Assembly (NCBI RefSeq): GCF_000941055.1
Contig: NZ_CP007202.1
Span: 2,476,001 to 2,540,000 of the forward strand
Length of the DNA stretch: 64,000 bases
DNA from: Siansivirga zeaxanthinifaciens CC-SAMT-1
Lineage (GTDB): Bacteria; Bacteroidota; Bacteroidia; Flavobacteriales; Flavobacteriaceae
Reading direction: 5' to 3'
This document shows, piece by piece, positions 16,815 to 26,339 of this stretch. Positions within the stretch are counted from its first letter, which is position 1, and each line of letters opens with the position of its first letter. Under the pieces are notes generated by a model, which saw only the letters and a program-made list of their open reading frames with translations, was not told the DNA's origin and ran no database searches. The position numbers and the translations under genes were made by a program.

Positions 16815-18371
16815 ATGACTAAAAAACTTCAAATCTTCTCACTCATATTAGTGCCTGTATTAGTAGCATTATATATTGTTTTTCACTTTTACGTGAAATC
16901 ATCTATTAAAAATTACCTGAATAACACCTTATCTAAAGACTTCAATATTCAATATGAAGATTTTAATTTGAATGTTTTTAAAGGCAGTGTTCATTTCGAT
17001 AATGTCATTTTTGAAACCAAAACTATCCATAGTGACAAACCTGCTATTATTCTGAAATTAAAGACATTATCGGTTGAAAACTTTAAGTACATTAACTATC
17101 TAATTACTAAAAACATAGATGTTAGCGCCATTAAATTGAAACAACCAGAAATTAAATACTATAAAAAACCATCTAAACCACATTCTAAACCTTTAAAAAA
17201 TTTAAAAAACATTCTTAAAATTGGAACTTTTGATGTCTCAAAAGCACAGTTTAAAATGTTTAACACCGAAACCGATTCTTTGTTGTTGTCTTCAGATAAC
17301 TTCAACTTTCAATTAAAAAATATCGAATTAAACAATGAAACTTTAAAAAGTAAAATTCCTTTAAAATACAAGGATTACCATGTGAGTTTTGATTCGTTTT
17401 TTTATAAAATGAATGCCTTTGATAATTTAAAAATTGGACATTCTGAAATTACTTCAAAAAACATGGATCTCGATACATTCAAAATTTATACAAAACACTC
17501 GAAGCTAAGTTTGTCGAAACACTTGTTAATAGAGCGCGATCATGCCAATTTAATATGTGATAAAATAGAAATTAACAACTACGATTTCGGTTTAAAAAAC
17601 GACACGCTATTTTATTTTAACTCTCCAAAAATTAGCATAAAAAAACCAAGTTTAGATTTATTCACAGATAAACTAGTTGCTAACAAACGTAGTTTCAAAC
17701 CGCTTTACAGTAGGCTTTTAAGAGAGTTGAAATTTTCACTAGCTATTGATGAAGTCGAAATTAATGAAGGTGATTTAACCTATTCTGAACGCGTTAAAAA
17801 CAATAATTTTGATGGAAAAATTACATTTTCAAAGCTTAATGCGAACTTACAGAATTTAGGAAACACCTACAAGAATGTAAAAACTACAATAAATATAGAG
17901 GCTAATTTTATGAAGCAGGCACCAATTAAAGCGTTTTGGAATTTTGATGTTAATGACCTAAACGACCATTTTAATTTTAGTGCTAAAATCTCTAATTTAA
18001 AAGTTCGTGATATTAACGAATTTTCAGAACCCAATTTAAATCTTCAATTTCAGGGCGCGATTGATGAGCTGGATTTTAATATTGTTAGAAATAATATGAA
18101 ATCGAATATCGATTTAAAAATAAAATACGAAAACTTAAAAATTGAACCGCTAAGAAAAGACCATAAAACCATTAATATACTGGAATCTAAACTCATTAGT
18201 TTATTTATTTTCAACAAAAGTGAAACCAATAAATTTAGAGAATCCCACAAAGAAGGGATTATACGAGACCCATCGAAATCTTTCTTCAGTTTTGTTTGGC
18301 TAAACACCAAAACGGGTTTATTTGATGCATTAACCAACCGAAATGCTTCATCACACAAAAAGCCATCGTAA
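16815..18371 (+). CDS. AsmA/DUF748-like single-pass envelope protein
   Basis: A 518-residue protein with one N-terminal transmembrane helix (about 8-28, LILVPVLVALYIVFHFYV) followed by a long region dominated by alternating beta strands. Repeated patterns such as FDNVIFETKTI, LKTLSVENFKYI and IKLKQPEIKYY are typical of the AsmA/TamB/YhdP class. These proteins form a hydrophobic groove across the periplasm and help lipid transport or outer-membrane homeostasis. Assignment rests on fold-like pattern and topology, not on a sharp motif. It diverges from the glutamate-synthase-like gene. Confidence 0.65.
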   Translation: MTKKLQIFSLILVPVLVALYIVFHFYVKSSIKNYLNNTLSKDFNIQYEDFNLNVFKGSVHFDNVIFETKTIHSDKPAIILKLKTLSVENFKYINYLITKNIDVSAIKLKQPEIKYYKKPSKPHSKPLKNLKNILKIGTFDVSKAQFKMFNTETDSLLLSSDNFNFQLKNIELNNETLKSKIPLKYKDYHVSFDSFFYKMNAFDNLKIGHSEITSKNMDLDTFKIYTKHSKLSLSKHLLIERDHANLICDKIEINNYDFGLKNDTLFYFNSPKISIKKPSLDLFTDKLVANKRSFKPLYSRLLRELKFSLAIDEVEINEGDLTYSERVKNNNFDGKITFSKLNANLQNLGNTYKNVKTTINIEANFMKQAPIKAFWNFDVNDLNDHFNFSAKISNLKVRDINEFSEPNLNLQFQGAIDELDFNIVRNNMKSNIDLKIKYENLKIEPLRKDHKTINILESKLISLFIFNKSETNKFRESHKEGIIRDPSKSFFSFVWLNTKTGLFDALTNRNASSHKKPS

Positions 18372-18464
18372 TTTCAGTTTTAAATTGTTTATAATTATTA
18401 ATAAAACGAACCTTTTAAAAGACGAACAATGGTTAATTTTATACTTTAAAAAACTAAAATTACT

Positions 18465-20828
18465 TTGGAAAAATATTTAAGTCAATTAAACGAAGCTCAA
18501 TTAGCACCAACCTTACAAAAAGATGGCCCAATGATTGTTATTGCGGGTGCGGGTTCTGGTAAAACGCGAGTTTTAACCTATAGAATTGCTTACTTGATGC
18601 ATCAAGGTGTCGATCCCTTCAATATTTTATCATTAACATTTACCAACAAAGCGGCACGCGAAATGAAAGAGCGTATTGCAACTATTGTGGGACAAAGTGA
18701 AGCTAAAAATTTGTGGATGGGTACGTTCCACTCGGTTTTTGCCAAAATTTTACGCACCGAAGCCGATCGTTTGGGCTATCCGAGTAATTTCACCATTTAC
18801 GATTCTCAAGATTCAGACAGGCTTATAGGAGCTATTATAAAAGAAATGGGGCTCGATAAAGACATTTATAAAGCCAAACAAATTAGATCCAGAATATCTT
18901 CTTATAAAAATAGTTTAATTACGGTGCGTGCTTATTTTCAAAATCCGGAATTAATTGAAGCCGACACCATGGCACGAAGACCACGATTAGGAGATATTTA
19001 CAAAGAATATGTAGAGCGTTGCTTTAAAGCTGGCGCTATGGATTTTGATGATTTACTTTTAAAAACCAACGAGTTACTAACCCGTTTTCCCGAGGTTTTA
19101 ATGAAATATCAAAACCGTTTTAAATATATTTTAGTAGACGAGTACCAAGATACCAACCACTCCCAATACCTTATCGTTCGGGCTTTGTCCGATAAATTTC
19201 AAAATATATGTGTGGTAGGAGACGATGCACAAAGTATTTATGCCTTTCGTGGAGCGAACATCAACAATATTTTAAATTTCCAAAAAGATTACGACGATGT
19301 TAAACTTTTTAGGCTGGAACAAAATTATCGTTCTACTAAAAATATTGTAAATGCTGCCAATTCTATTATCGATAAAAACGAAACGAAACTCGATAAAGTT
19401 GTTTGGACAGCCAATAATGAGGGCGGTAAAATTATAGTAAACCGTTCGTTAACCGATAGCGACGAAGGTCGTTATGTAGCCAGTACCATTTGGGAAACCA
19501 AAATGCAAAATCAATTAAAAAACAGTGATTTTGCGGTTTTATACAGAACCAATGCGCAATCGCGTTCTATAGAAGACGGTCTGCGCAAACGAGATATTCC
19601 TTATAGAATTTATGGCGGTGTGTCTTTCTATCAAAGAAAAGAGATAAAAGATGTTTTATCGTACCTGCGATTAATTATAAATCCTGCCGATGAAGAAGCT
19701 TTAAAACGAATAATTAATTTTCCTCCAAGAGGCATCGGTAATACAACCATCGATAAATTAGTTGTTGCAGCCAACAGTTACAAGCGTTCGATTTTTGAAG
19801 TAATGAAAAACATCGATAAAACTGAAATACGATTAAATGCTGGCACAAGAACTAAATTATTAGATTTTGTAACCATGATTGAAAGTTATCAGGTGTTAAA
19901 TGAAACTGCCGATGTTTTCGAATTAGCAGAATATGTAACCAGAAAAACAGGATTAATTCAGGAATTTAAAAAAGATACGACACCGGAAGGGGTAACCCGT
20001 ATGGAAAATATCGAGGAACTTTTAAATGGTATGAAAGATTTTGTTGAAGGTCAGAAAGAAATCGCCGATACCACTGGTTCTTTGGCCGAGTTCCTTGAAG
20101 ATGTGGCTCTGGCAACCGATTTAGATGCCGATAAAGGTGATGCCGATCATGTGGCGCTAATGACCATTCACTTGGCTAAAGGATTGGAGTTTCCTCATGT
20201 GTTTATTGTTGGTCTGGAAGAAGATTTATTCCCAAGCGCCATGAGTATGGGAACACGAAGTGAATTAGAAGAAGAGCGTCGATTATTTTACGTGGCGCTT
20301 ACTCGTGCCGAAAAACAAGCCTATTTAACTTATGCTTTGTCGCGGTATCGTTGGGGTAAATTAGTCGATTCGGAACCCAGTCGTTTTATTGGGGAAATAG
20401 ACGAAGCATATTTAGATATTGTAACACCTATGGAAGAACGTCGTTTTAACCCGATGCTAGATGCCGATATTTTTGGCGATGTTATGCCTAGCCGCACATC
20501 TACAACCGATCCTAATAAAATTCGTTTTAAACCTGCTAAACAAGCCGTTTTAAAGAAATCGATGGGAGAGAAAAAAGAACCTGTGAAATTTCAGGTTACA
20601 ACGCCTAAAAATTTAAAACCCGTTTCTAAAGCTAACGATACCGAAAACACGAATTTATTTGATAATAAACTGGCCGTTGGAAACATTGTAAAACATTTAC
20701 GTTTTGGTTCGGGTGAAGTATTAAGTATCGAAGGTGTTGGTGCCGATGTAAAAGCCGAAATTAAGTTTCAGCATGGCGGTGTTAAAAAATTACTTTTGCG
20801 CTTTGCGAAGTTGGAAGTTATTGGCTAA
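18465..20828 (+). CDS. UvrD/PcrA-type DNA helicase (SF1A)
   Basis: A 3'-5' helicase of the UvrD/PcrA/Rep group acting in repair and replication-transcription conflicts. SF1A motifs are complete: Walker A AGAGSGKTRVLTYR (about 27-40), TFTNKAAREMKER, DExx box VDEYQDTNHSQY, GDDAQSIYAFRGA, EQNYRST, LMTIHLAKGLEFPHVF and FYVALTRAEKQ. A 2A/2B arrangement and a C-terminal PcrA-like tail (VGNIVKHLRFGSGEVLSIEG) complete its 787 residues. Translation appears to begin at TTG 18465, directly before EKYLSQLNEAQ, because no ATG precedes the conserved region. Whether it should be called UvrD or PcrA cannot be settled here. Confidence 0.95.
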   Translation: MEKYLSQLNEAQLAPTLQKDGPMIVIAGAGSGKTRVLTYRIAYLMHQGVDPFNILSLTFTNKAAREMKERIATIVGQSEAKNLWMGTFHSVFAKILRTEADRLGYPSNFTIYDSQDSDRLIGAIIKEMGLDKDIYKAKQIRSRISSYKNSLITVRAYFQNPELIEADTMARRPRLGDIYKEYVERCFKAGAMDFDDLLLKTNELLTRFPEVLMKYQNRFKYILVDEYQDTNHSQYLIVRALSDKFQNICVVGDDAQSIYAFRGANINNILNFQKDYDDVKLFRLEQNYRSTKNIVNAANSIIDKNETKLDKVVWTANNEGGKIIVNRSLTDSDEGRYVASTIWETKMQNQLKNSDFAVLYRTNAQSRSIEDGLRKRDIPYRIYGGVSFYQRKEIKDVLSYLRLIINPADEEALKRIINFPPRGIGNTTIDKLVVAANSYKRSIFEVMKNIDKTEIRLNAGTRTKLLDFVTMIESYQVLNETADVFELAEYVTRKTGLIQEFKKDTTPEGVTRMENIEELLNGMKDFVEGQKEIADTTGSLAEFLEDVALATDLDADKGDADHVALMTIHLAKGLEFPHVFIVGLEEDLFPSAMSMGTRSELEEERRLFYVALTRAEKQAYLTYALSRYRWGKLVDSEPSRFIGEIDEAYLDIVTPMEERRFNPMLDADIFGDVMPSRTSTTDPNKIRFKPAKQAVLKKSMGEKKEPVKFQVTTPKNLKPVSKANDTENTNLFDNKLAVGNIVKHLRFGSGEVLSIEGVGADVKAEIKFQHGGVKKLLLRFAKLEVIG

Positions 20829-20870
20829 CTTTAAAAAATAACCCTTGCTTCCAAGTTAAACGAAACTGTT

Positions 20871-21491
20871 ATGGCCGAATTTATTAGAATATATGAAGAA
20901 AATCCGAATCCGAAAGAAATCGATCGGGTCGTGGCGGTGTTAAAACGTGGCGGACTCATAATTTATCCTACCGATACCGTTTATGGTTTGGGCTGTGACA
21001 TTAACAATATTAAAGCCTTGGAACGGGTGGCTCAAATAAAAAAAGTGAAGCTTGAAAAATCAAACTTTTCATTTATTTGTCACGATTTGAGTCATTTAAG
21101 CGATTATGTAAAACAAATAGATACATCGACTTTTAAAATATTAAAACGGGCGCTTCCGGGGCCTTATACATTTATCCTTCCGGGTTCGAAGTCGTTACCA
21201 AACCCGTTTAAGAAAAAAACAACGGTGGGTATTCGTGTACCAGCGAATAACATTGCTTTAGAAATTGTAAAAAAACTAGGAAACCCAATTATTTCGACCT
21301 CCATTCGTGATGAAGATGAAGTAATTGAATATACCACAGACCCCGAACTTATTTTAGAAAAATGGGACCGTTTAGTCGATTTGGTTATTGATGGCGGTTA
21401 CGGCGACAACAACCCATCGACGGTTATCGATTTATCGGAAGCCGAACCTGTGGTGGTTAGAGAAGGTAAAGGTAGTTTGGAGATTTTTTAA
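20871..21491 (+). CDS. YrdC/YciO-family protein, probable L-threonylcarbamoyladenylate synthase
   Basis: A 206-residue Sua5/YciO/YrdC protein. The YrdC core is recognised from GGLIIYPTDTVYGLGCD (about 27-43), followed by KSNFSFICHDLSHLSDYV, PGPYTFILPGS, VGIRVPANNIA and NPSTVIDLS near the C-terminus. Members with full activity make threonylcarbamoyl-AMP from Thr, bicarbonate and ATP for t6A37 tRNA modification. The group with a KK(V/x)K-like insert here (QIKKVKLEKSNFSF) is nearer YciO, for which the activity is less certain. It starts 42 bases after the helicase gene and ends at a strong terminator. Confidence 0.85.
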   Translation: MAEFIRIYEENPNPKEIDRVVAVLKRGGLIIYPTDTVYGLGCDINNIKALERVAQIKKVKLEKSNFSFICHDLSHLSDYVKQIDTSTFKILKRALPGPYTFILPGSKSLPNPFKKKTTVGIRVPANNIALEIVKKLGNPIISTSIRDEDEVIEYTTDPELILEKWDRLVDLVIDGGYGDNNPSTVIDLSEAEPVVVREGKGSLEIF

Positions 21492-21508
21492 CAAGCATGT
21501 TAATTCAT

Positions 21509-21540
21509 AAAAAAACCAATCTCATCAGATTGGTTTTTTT
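21509..21540. terminator. Bidirectional intrinsic terminator between YrdC gene and yebC
   Basis: CCAATCT (21516-21522) pairs with AGATTGG (21527-21533) around a CATC loop, flanked by A6 and T7. It can therefore terminate the plus-strand YrdC gene and the converging yebC gene. Confidence 0.9.
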
Positions 21541-21553
21541 ATGGATATGTATT

Positions 21554-22273
21554 TTAATCTTCCGATTCTTCCATGGTATGATAAACATTTTGAACGTCGT
21601 CATCATCATCAAGTTTTTCAAGTAGTTTCTCTACATCGGCAGCCTGCTCGGGTGTTAGTTTTTTAGTTACTTGTGGAATACGCTCGAAACCTGAAGATAA
21701 AATTTCAATGTTTCTAGATTCTAATTCCGATTGGATGGCTCCAAAGCTTTCAAAAGGTGCATAAATTAAGATGCCATCTTCGTCGGCAAAAACTTCTTCA
21801 GCACCATAATCGATAAATTCTAGTTCTAATTCTTCAGGATCTAAGCCTTCGCCATTAATTCTAAAATTACAAGTATGATCGAACATAAACACTACCGAAC
21901 CCGAAGTACCTAAACTACCATCGCATTTATTAAAATAACTACGCACATTGGCAACAGTTCGGGTGTTGTTATCGGTGGCGGTTTCTACTAGAATTGCAAT
22001 ACCGTGCGGGGCATAGCCTTCAAAAATAACTTCTTTATAATCACCCTGACTTTTGTCGCTGGCGCGTTTTATAGCACGCTCCACGTTGTCTTTTGGCATG
22101 TTTACAGACTTTGCATTCTGTATTACCGCTCTTAAACGTGCATTACTGTCTGGATCTGGACCACCTTCTTTAACAGCCATTACAATATCTTTGCCAATGC
22201 GAGTAAAGGCTTTACTCATGGCAGACCAACGTTTCATTTTACGTGCTTTTCTAAACTCAAAAGCTCTTCCCAT
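21554..22273 (-). CDS. yebC: YebC/PmpR family protein
   Basis: A cytosolic YebC-family protein. Relatives are described as DNA-binding transcription regulators and, more recently, as ribosome-associated factors that relieve translation pausing. The N-terminal signature MGRAFEFRKARKMKRWSAMS is followed by the basic helical bundle (ARLRAVIQNAKSVNMPKDNVERAIKRA, about 43-69) and the conserved EGYAPHGIAILVE. The 239 residues end in an acidic tail (KLDDDDDVQNVYHTMEESED). The size matches the family. It stands alone and converges on the YrdC gene. Confidence 0.95.
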   Translation of the reverse strand: MGRAFEFRKARKMKRWSAMSKAFTRIGKDIVMAVKEGGPDPDSNARLRAVIQNAKSVNMPKDNVERAIKRASDKSQGDYKEVIFEGYAPHGIAILVETATDNNTRTVANVRSYFNKCDGSLGTSGSVVFMFDHTCNFRINGEGLDPEELELEFIDYGAEEVFADEDGILIYAPFESFGAIQSELESRNIEILSSGFERIPQVTKKLTPEQAADVEKLLEKLDDDDDVQNVYHTMEESED

Positions 22274-22369
22274 AATTTATGAATTATTCCCTTGAAACAG
22301 GGAATGATATTAAATTGAACAGATTTTTTTTAACGGCACAAAGTTAAAAACCTCGTGTAGAAAAACAAA

Positions 22370-22666
22370 TTATTCTTCATCTTCTGGCTCAACAATAGCT
22401 TCAATAGCTGCGGCCAGTTTAAAATCTTTTTCGGTTACACCTTGGGCATCGTGTGTAGATAATGATACCGTTAAAATATTATAGGTATTCGACCAATCGG
22501 GATGATGATTTAAAGCTTCGCACTCGAAAGCAATACGGCTCATGGCACTAAAGCAGTCTTTAAAGTTTTCAAATTCAAATTCGGCGTGAATGGCATCATC
22601 ATAGTAATCCCATTCTGGAAATTGTAATAATCTGGTTTCTATATCTTTTTCCGATAATTTAGTCAT
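22370..22666 (-). CDS. phhB: 4a-hydroxytetrahydrobiopterin dehydratase (PCD/DCoH)
   Basis: Dehydrates 4a-hydroxy-tetrahydropterin, the by-product of aromatic amino acid hydroxylases. The 98 residues carry the core motif ALNHHPDWSNTYN with the catalytic His pair at residues 53-54, plus DYYDDAIHAEFEF and the C-terminal FKLAAAIEAI. Length is typical (95-115). No phenylalanine hydroxylase gene lies in this window. It lies 65 bases downstream of the SDR gene on the same strand and could be co-transcribed with it or have its own promoter (TTG, 20 bases, TACCTTGA just upstream). Confidence 0.92.
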   Translation of the reverse strand: MTKLSEKDIETRLLQFPEWDYYDDAIHAEFEFENFKDCFSAMSRIAFECEALNHHPDWSNTYNILTVSLSTHDAQGVTEKDFKLAAAIEAIVEPEDEE

Positions 22667-22731
22667 AATCTTTAATGTTTTTATTTGTTTTTATAGAACT
22701 TCAAGGTACTAATTTCAAAGTATAAAATCAA

Positions 22732-23562
22732 TTATATTTCTAATTCTGTTAAAATTTCCTGACTCGTTAATTGCAAATTTTTGGGAAGCAGATTGTATTT
22801 TGGTAAAACCGCTAAATATCGGTCGTCGTTGGTTGTATATACTTGTTTGTAAATGGCGTTATTAAGATGCAATGTGCTAATAATTTCCTTAATAAAATCG
22901 TCGTGATGCACCAAATCACTGCTTCCTAAATGAAAAATTCCCGATTTATTTCTATTAATAATATAATGAATTTGCTGCGTTAATTTACTATCGCTGGTAA
23001 CATTCATTATTAAATTTGGAAACACCTCTATGGGTTCTTTTTCTTTTATAAATTGAATAAATTCCTGAATTCTGGGCGATTGTTTGCCAAAAACCATGGG
23101 CAATCTTAAAATAGCTACTTGTTGTTTAGGCAAGCGCAGGAGCATGTTTTCAATTTTAATTTTGAAATGCCCAAATATGCTATGGCTTAAGGTTTTATCG
23201 AATTCGTAACTCGGATATTTGCTGTAAGCATCAAACACATTGGCACCCGACAAGTAAATGATTTTAATTTTGTTTGAAAGCACATATTCTACAATATGCT
23301 TATGGGCTATAAATTGAGTAGCAAAATCACCTCGAAGCGCCGAAATAATAATGGTTGGTTTTACGATGTTTAAAATTTCAAAAACATCGTCTTCCATAAA
23401 ATTATATTGAAAAAAATGATGATTCTTTTCGAGTTGTTTATTATCGGTATGAAAGGTTCCAAAGGTTTTAAAGTAGGGGCATAGCTCTTTGTAAATGGCA
23501 CCTCCTAAAAAGCCACTTGCACCTAAAATTAAAATTCTATGTTTACTTTCTTTTTGATTCAT
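22732..23562 (-). CDS. RmlD-like sugar-nucleotide SDR (NAD-dependent epimerase/reductase)
   Basis: A 276-residue extended short-chain dehydrogenase. The nucleotide-binding Rossmann motif GASGFLGG is at residues 14-21. A YLSGANVFDAYSKYPSYEFD segment follows, with the catalytic YxxxK as Tyr-Glu-Phe-Asp-Lys. The later ILRLPMVFGK and FHLGSSDLVHHDDF match the dTDP-4-dehydrorhamnose reductase side of the family. A role in nucleotide-sugar modification for surface polysaccharide is inferred; no other sugar-nucleotide gene lies next to it. It is 25 bases downstream of glsA and probably co-transcribed with it. Confidence 0.8.
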   Translation of the reverse strand: MNQKESKHRILILGASGFLGGAIYKELCPYFKTFGTFHTDNKQLEKNHHFFQYNFMEDDVFEILNIVKPTIIISALRGDFATQFIAHKHIVEYVLSNKIKIIYLSGANVFDAYSKYPSYEFDKTLSHSIFGHFKIKIENMLLRLPKQQVAILRLPMVFGKQSPRIQEFIQFIKEKEPIEVFPNLIMNVTSDSKLTQQIHYIINRNKSGIFHLGSSDLVHHDDFIKEIISTLHLNNAIYKQVYTTNDDRYLAVLPKYNLLPKNLQLTSQEILTELEI

Positions 23563-23587
23563 AATAAAAAATAGAAAGGTAGCGAAT

Positions 23588-24502
23588 CTAAAATATAGAC
23601 CGCTTCGTTTTGGTCGTAAACTGCTCTAAAGCTAACATACCCAATTGCGAATTTCCTTTTTTATTAAGACCCGGCGAACAGGTAGTAATTACAAATTGGT
23701 CGGGGAGAAGTGCTACAATACCACCACCAACGCCACTTTTTCCTGGTAAACCTACCTCGAAAGCAAACTCACCAGCCTCGTCGTAAAAACCACAGGTAAG
23801 CATAATGGCATTAATACGTTTGGCTTGTGTTTCAGATAACTGCGCTATATTTTTTAAGCAATTTCCTTTATTTGCCAAAAAGAAAAACGCCTCGCTTAAC
23901 TGACTGCAAGTCATTTCTATGGAACATTGATGAAAATAGAAATCTAATACATCGTCTACACGATTATTTAAATTATTGAAAGATTTTAACAGATTGGCAG
24001 CCGCGTAATTTTTAAAGCCCGTTACTTTTTCTGAAAAGGCTACAGATTCGTTATAGCGAATGGTATCGTCGTTTGTAATGGCTTTTATGTAATTTAAAAA
24101 ATCTTCTTTCGGATGTTCTAAGTTGGAAAGCAAAATATCGGCAATAACAATAGCTCCCGAATTTATTAACGGATTTCTAGGAATGCCATTTTCTATTTCT
24201 AATAAGGCCAATTGATTAAATGGGTGCCCCGATGGTTCTACATCTACGCGTTCCCAAATAGATTCACCAACCAACGCCATGGCTTTAGATAAGGCTAAAA
24301 CCTTAGAAATACTTTGTATAGAAAAGGGAACATTATAATCGCCAACACCATAACTTTGGCCATCTAAGGTTTTTAGATGCATGCCAAAATGCTCTGGGTT
24401 TATATGTGCCAATTCTGGAATATACGATGCTACAACGCCTTTATCTTTAGCATGTATAGCCTCCTGATGTATGGCTTCCAGAATGGATTGAAAATTTGGC
24501 AT
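23588..24502 (-). CDS. glsA: Glutaminase
   Basis: Hydrolyses glutamine to glutamate and ammonia through a serine-dependent beta-lactamase-like fold. The catalytic SxxK pair is Ser64 and Lys67 in FSIQSISKVLAL. Other family landmarks are PSGHPFNQL, NPLINSGAIVIADIL, the tyrosine/asparagine region NESVAFSEK and the C-terminal GLPGKSGVGGGIVALLP. The 304 residues match bacterial GlsA/YbaS (about 305-310). It begins one base after the gcvT stop on the same strand, so gcvT-glsA-SDR probably form one transcript. The link of glycine cleavage and glutamine hydrolysis is through nitrogen metabolism. Confidence 0.95.
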   Translation of the reverse strand: MPNFQSILEAIHQEAIHAKDKGVVASYIPELAHINPEHFGMHLKTLDGQSYGVGDYNVPFSIQSISKVLALSKAMALVGESIWERVDVEPSGHPFNQLALLEIENGIPRNPLINSGAIVIADILLSNLEHPKEDFLNYIKAITNDDTIRYNESVAFSEKVTGFKNYAAANLLKSFNNLNNRVDDVLDFYFHQCSIEMTCSQLSEAFFFLANKGNCLKNIAQLSETQAKRINAIMLTCGFYDEAGEFAFEVGLPGKSGVGGGIVALLPDQFVITTCSPGLNKKGNSQLGMLALEQFTTKTKRSIF

Positions 24503-24503
24503 A

Positions 24504-25586
24504 TTAGTTTTTGTAAAAAGGCAATTTTACAACCGTTGCAGGAATGGCGTTTTTACGAATTTGAATGTAAATTTTGCTATTAACATCTGCGAAAGAGGTT
24601 GGTACATAACCCAAACCAATACCTTTACCTAAGCTAGGAGACATGGTGCCCGATGTTACTTCGCCAATTTTAGTGCCGTTGCTATCAACAATATCGTAAC
24701 CATGACGAGGAATGCCGCGTTCGTCGAGTTCGAAAGCTACCAATTTACGTGTAACGCCTGCTTCTTTTTGTTGCTTTAAAGCTTCCGAATTTGTAAAATC
24801 TTTGGTGAACTTGGTAATCCAACCCAAACCAGCTTCTAAAGGCGAGGTGGTATCGTCTATATCATTTCCGTAAAGACAATAACCCATTTCTAAACGCAAG
24901 GTATCACGCGCAGCCAAACCAATAGGTTTGATTCCAAAATCGGCTCCAGCTTCAAAAACTTTATCCCAAATTTGTTTAACCTCGCTGTTTTTACAATAAA
25001 TTTCAAAGCCGCCACTACCAGTGTAACCTGTTGCAGAAATTATTACATGCTCTACACCAGCAAAATCGCCCACTACAAAATTATAAAAATTAATAGCCGA
25101 TAAATCGTGACTTGTTAAAGACTGCATCGCTTCAATAGCTTTTGGTCCCTGAATGGCTAAAAGCGAATAATCGTCGCTTAAATCGCGCATAGTAGCACCA
25201 ACATCGTTTTTAGACTGAATCCAATTCCAGTCTTTTTCAATATTGCTGGCGTTTACAACCAATAAATATTGTTGGTCTTTAATTTTGTAAACAATTAAAT
25301 CATCTACAATACCGCCATTATCGTTAGGTAAACAGCTGTATTGGGCTTTACCATCAACTAATTTGGAAGCATCGTTACTGGTTACTTTTTGTATTAAGTC
25401 CAGAGCATGTTCGCCTTCAATTAAAAATTCACCCATGTGAGACACATCAAAAACTCCAACAGCCTGTCTAACCGTTTCGTGTTCTATATTAACACCCTCG
25501 TATTGTACAGGCATGTTAAATCCTGCAAAAGGCACCATTTTTGCTCCAAGAGCTTCGTGAGTTTGAGTTAAAGCTGTGTTTTTCAT
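24504..25586 (-). CDS. gcvT: Aminomethyltransferase (glycine cleavage T protein)
   Basis: The tetrahydrofolate-dependent T protein of the glycine cleavage system: it releases ammonia from the aminomethyl-lipoyl H protein and forms 5,10-methylene-THF. The sequence begins with the family-typical [20 protein letters not shown], with [10 protein letters not shown], the folate-binding [11 protein letters not shown] region, [20 protein letters not shown] and the C-terminal [20 protein letters not shown]. At 360 residues it is full length. gcvH and gcvP are not in the window, as is common in flavobacteria where gcv genes are scattered. Confidence 0.97.
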   Translation of the reverse strand: MKNTALTQTHEALGAKMVPFAGFNMPVQYEGVNIEHETVRQAVGVFDVSHMGEFLIEGEHALDLIQKVTSNDASKLVDGKAQYSCLPNDNGGIVDDLIVYKIKDQQYLLVVNASNIEKDWNWIQSKNDVGATMRDLSDDYSLLAIQGPKAIEAMQSLTSHDLSAINFYNFVVGDFAGVEHVIISATGYTGSGGFEIYCKNSEVKQIWDKVFEAGADFGIKPIGLAARDTLRLEMGYCLYGNDIDDTTSPLEAGLGWITKFTKDFTNSEALKQQKEAGVTRKLVAFELDERGIPRHGYDIVDSNGTKIGEVTSGTMSPSLGKGIGLGYVPTSFADVNSKIYIQIRKNAIPATVVKLPFYKN

Positions 25587-25646
25587 TTGAATTTTTATGT
25601 GTTTATAGTTTCCGTAAAACGGGATTTAATTACATTTTTAAGATAG

Positions 25647-25654
25647 CAAATGTA
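25647..25654 (-). promoter_or_regulatory. Bacteroidota-type -7 element upstream of gcvT
   Basis: TACATTTG followed by C, a full TAnnTTTG match on the minus strand, 61 bases before the gcvT ATG. No clear -33 box was found. Confidence 0.45.
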
Positions 25655-25719
25655 TTGAAAATTTATAGATGACTGTTTTTATAAAAAGTTAATATCGTGT
25701 TATAAAACCAACAAGCCAA

Positions 25720-26337
25720 TTAGGTGGTAAGTGCAAAAAAAGCTTTTAAACCCGTAAGAATGCTTTGTACAGCATACGAAGCCAGAATTAAACCCATAAT
25801 TTTACTAATAACGGTAATACCATAAATACCCACTCTTTGCTGTACCAAATGCGCGCCTAGCAGCAATATCGTTGTTAAGGCCACAACAAGCATAACCAGT
25901 CCCGAGGTAATAGCTTGTTCGGTGATGGTGTAAATGTGGTTGTCTGTCATGATCACCACCGCCATAATGGCTCCAGGAGACGCAATAGAAGGAATAGCTA
26001 CCGGAAAAATAGTAACATGTTTATAGTCGGTTATTAAATGCATTTCAGATTCTGGTTTACCCTGACCAAATATCATGGTTAAGGCAAATAAAAATAAAAT
26101 AACACCACCCGAAATTTGAAACGCATAGAGCGATACATGCATGCCTTCTAAAATAATTTGTCCCACGACAATAAAAAAGAACAAAATAAACAGCGCAACA
26201 AACGAGGCTCTTACCGCAATTTTACGTTTGTATTTTAAATCGAAATTTTTGGTGGCCTCTAAAAACACAGGTACCGAACCCAGCGGGTCGATAACGGCGA
26301 TTAATAAAAGTAATTTAGTAAGTAAATCGGATATCAT
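25720..26337 (-). CDS. MarC-family integral membrane protein
   Basis: A 205-residue membrane protein with about six hydrophobic segments. The first contains the family-typical LLIAVIDPLGSVPVFL. Later landmarks are GGVILFLFALTMIFG, the loop IPSIASPGAIMAVVIM and GITVISKIMGLILASYAVQ. The family is named after E. coli MarC, whose once-proposed role in multiple antibiotic resistance was not upheld; its function is unknown. It starts 2 bases after the DUF3124 gene ends, in the same direction, so the two are probably co-transcribed. Confidence 0.9.
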   Translation of the reverse strand: MISDLLTKLLLLIAVIDPLGSVPVFLEATKNFDLKYKRKIAVRASFVALFILFFFIVVGQIILEGMHVSLYAFQISGGVILFLFALTMIFGQGKPESEMHLITDYKHVTIFPVAIPSIASPGAIMAVVIMTDNHIYTITEQAITSGLVMLVVALTTILLLGAHLVQQRVGIYGITVISKIMGLILASYAVQSILTGLKAFFALTT

Positions 26338-26339
26338 AT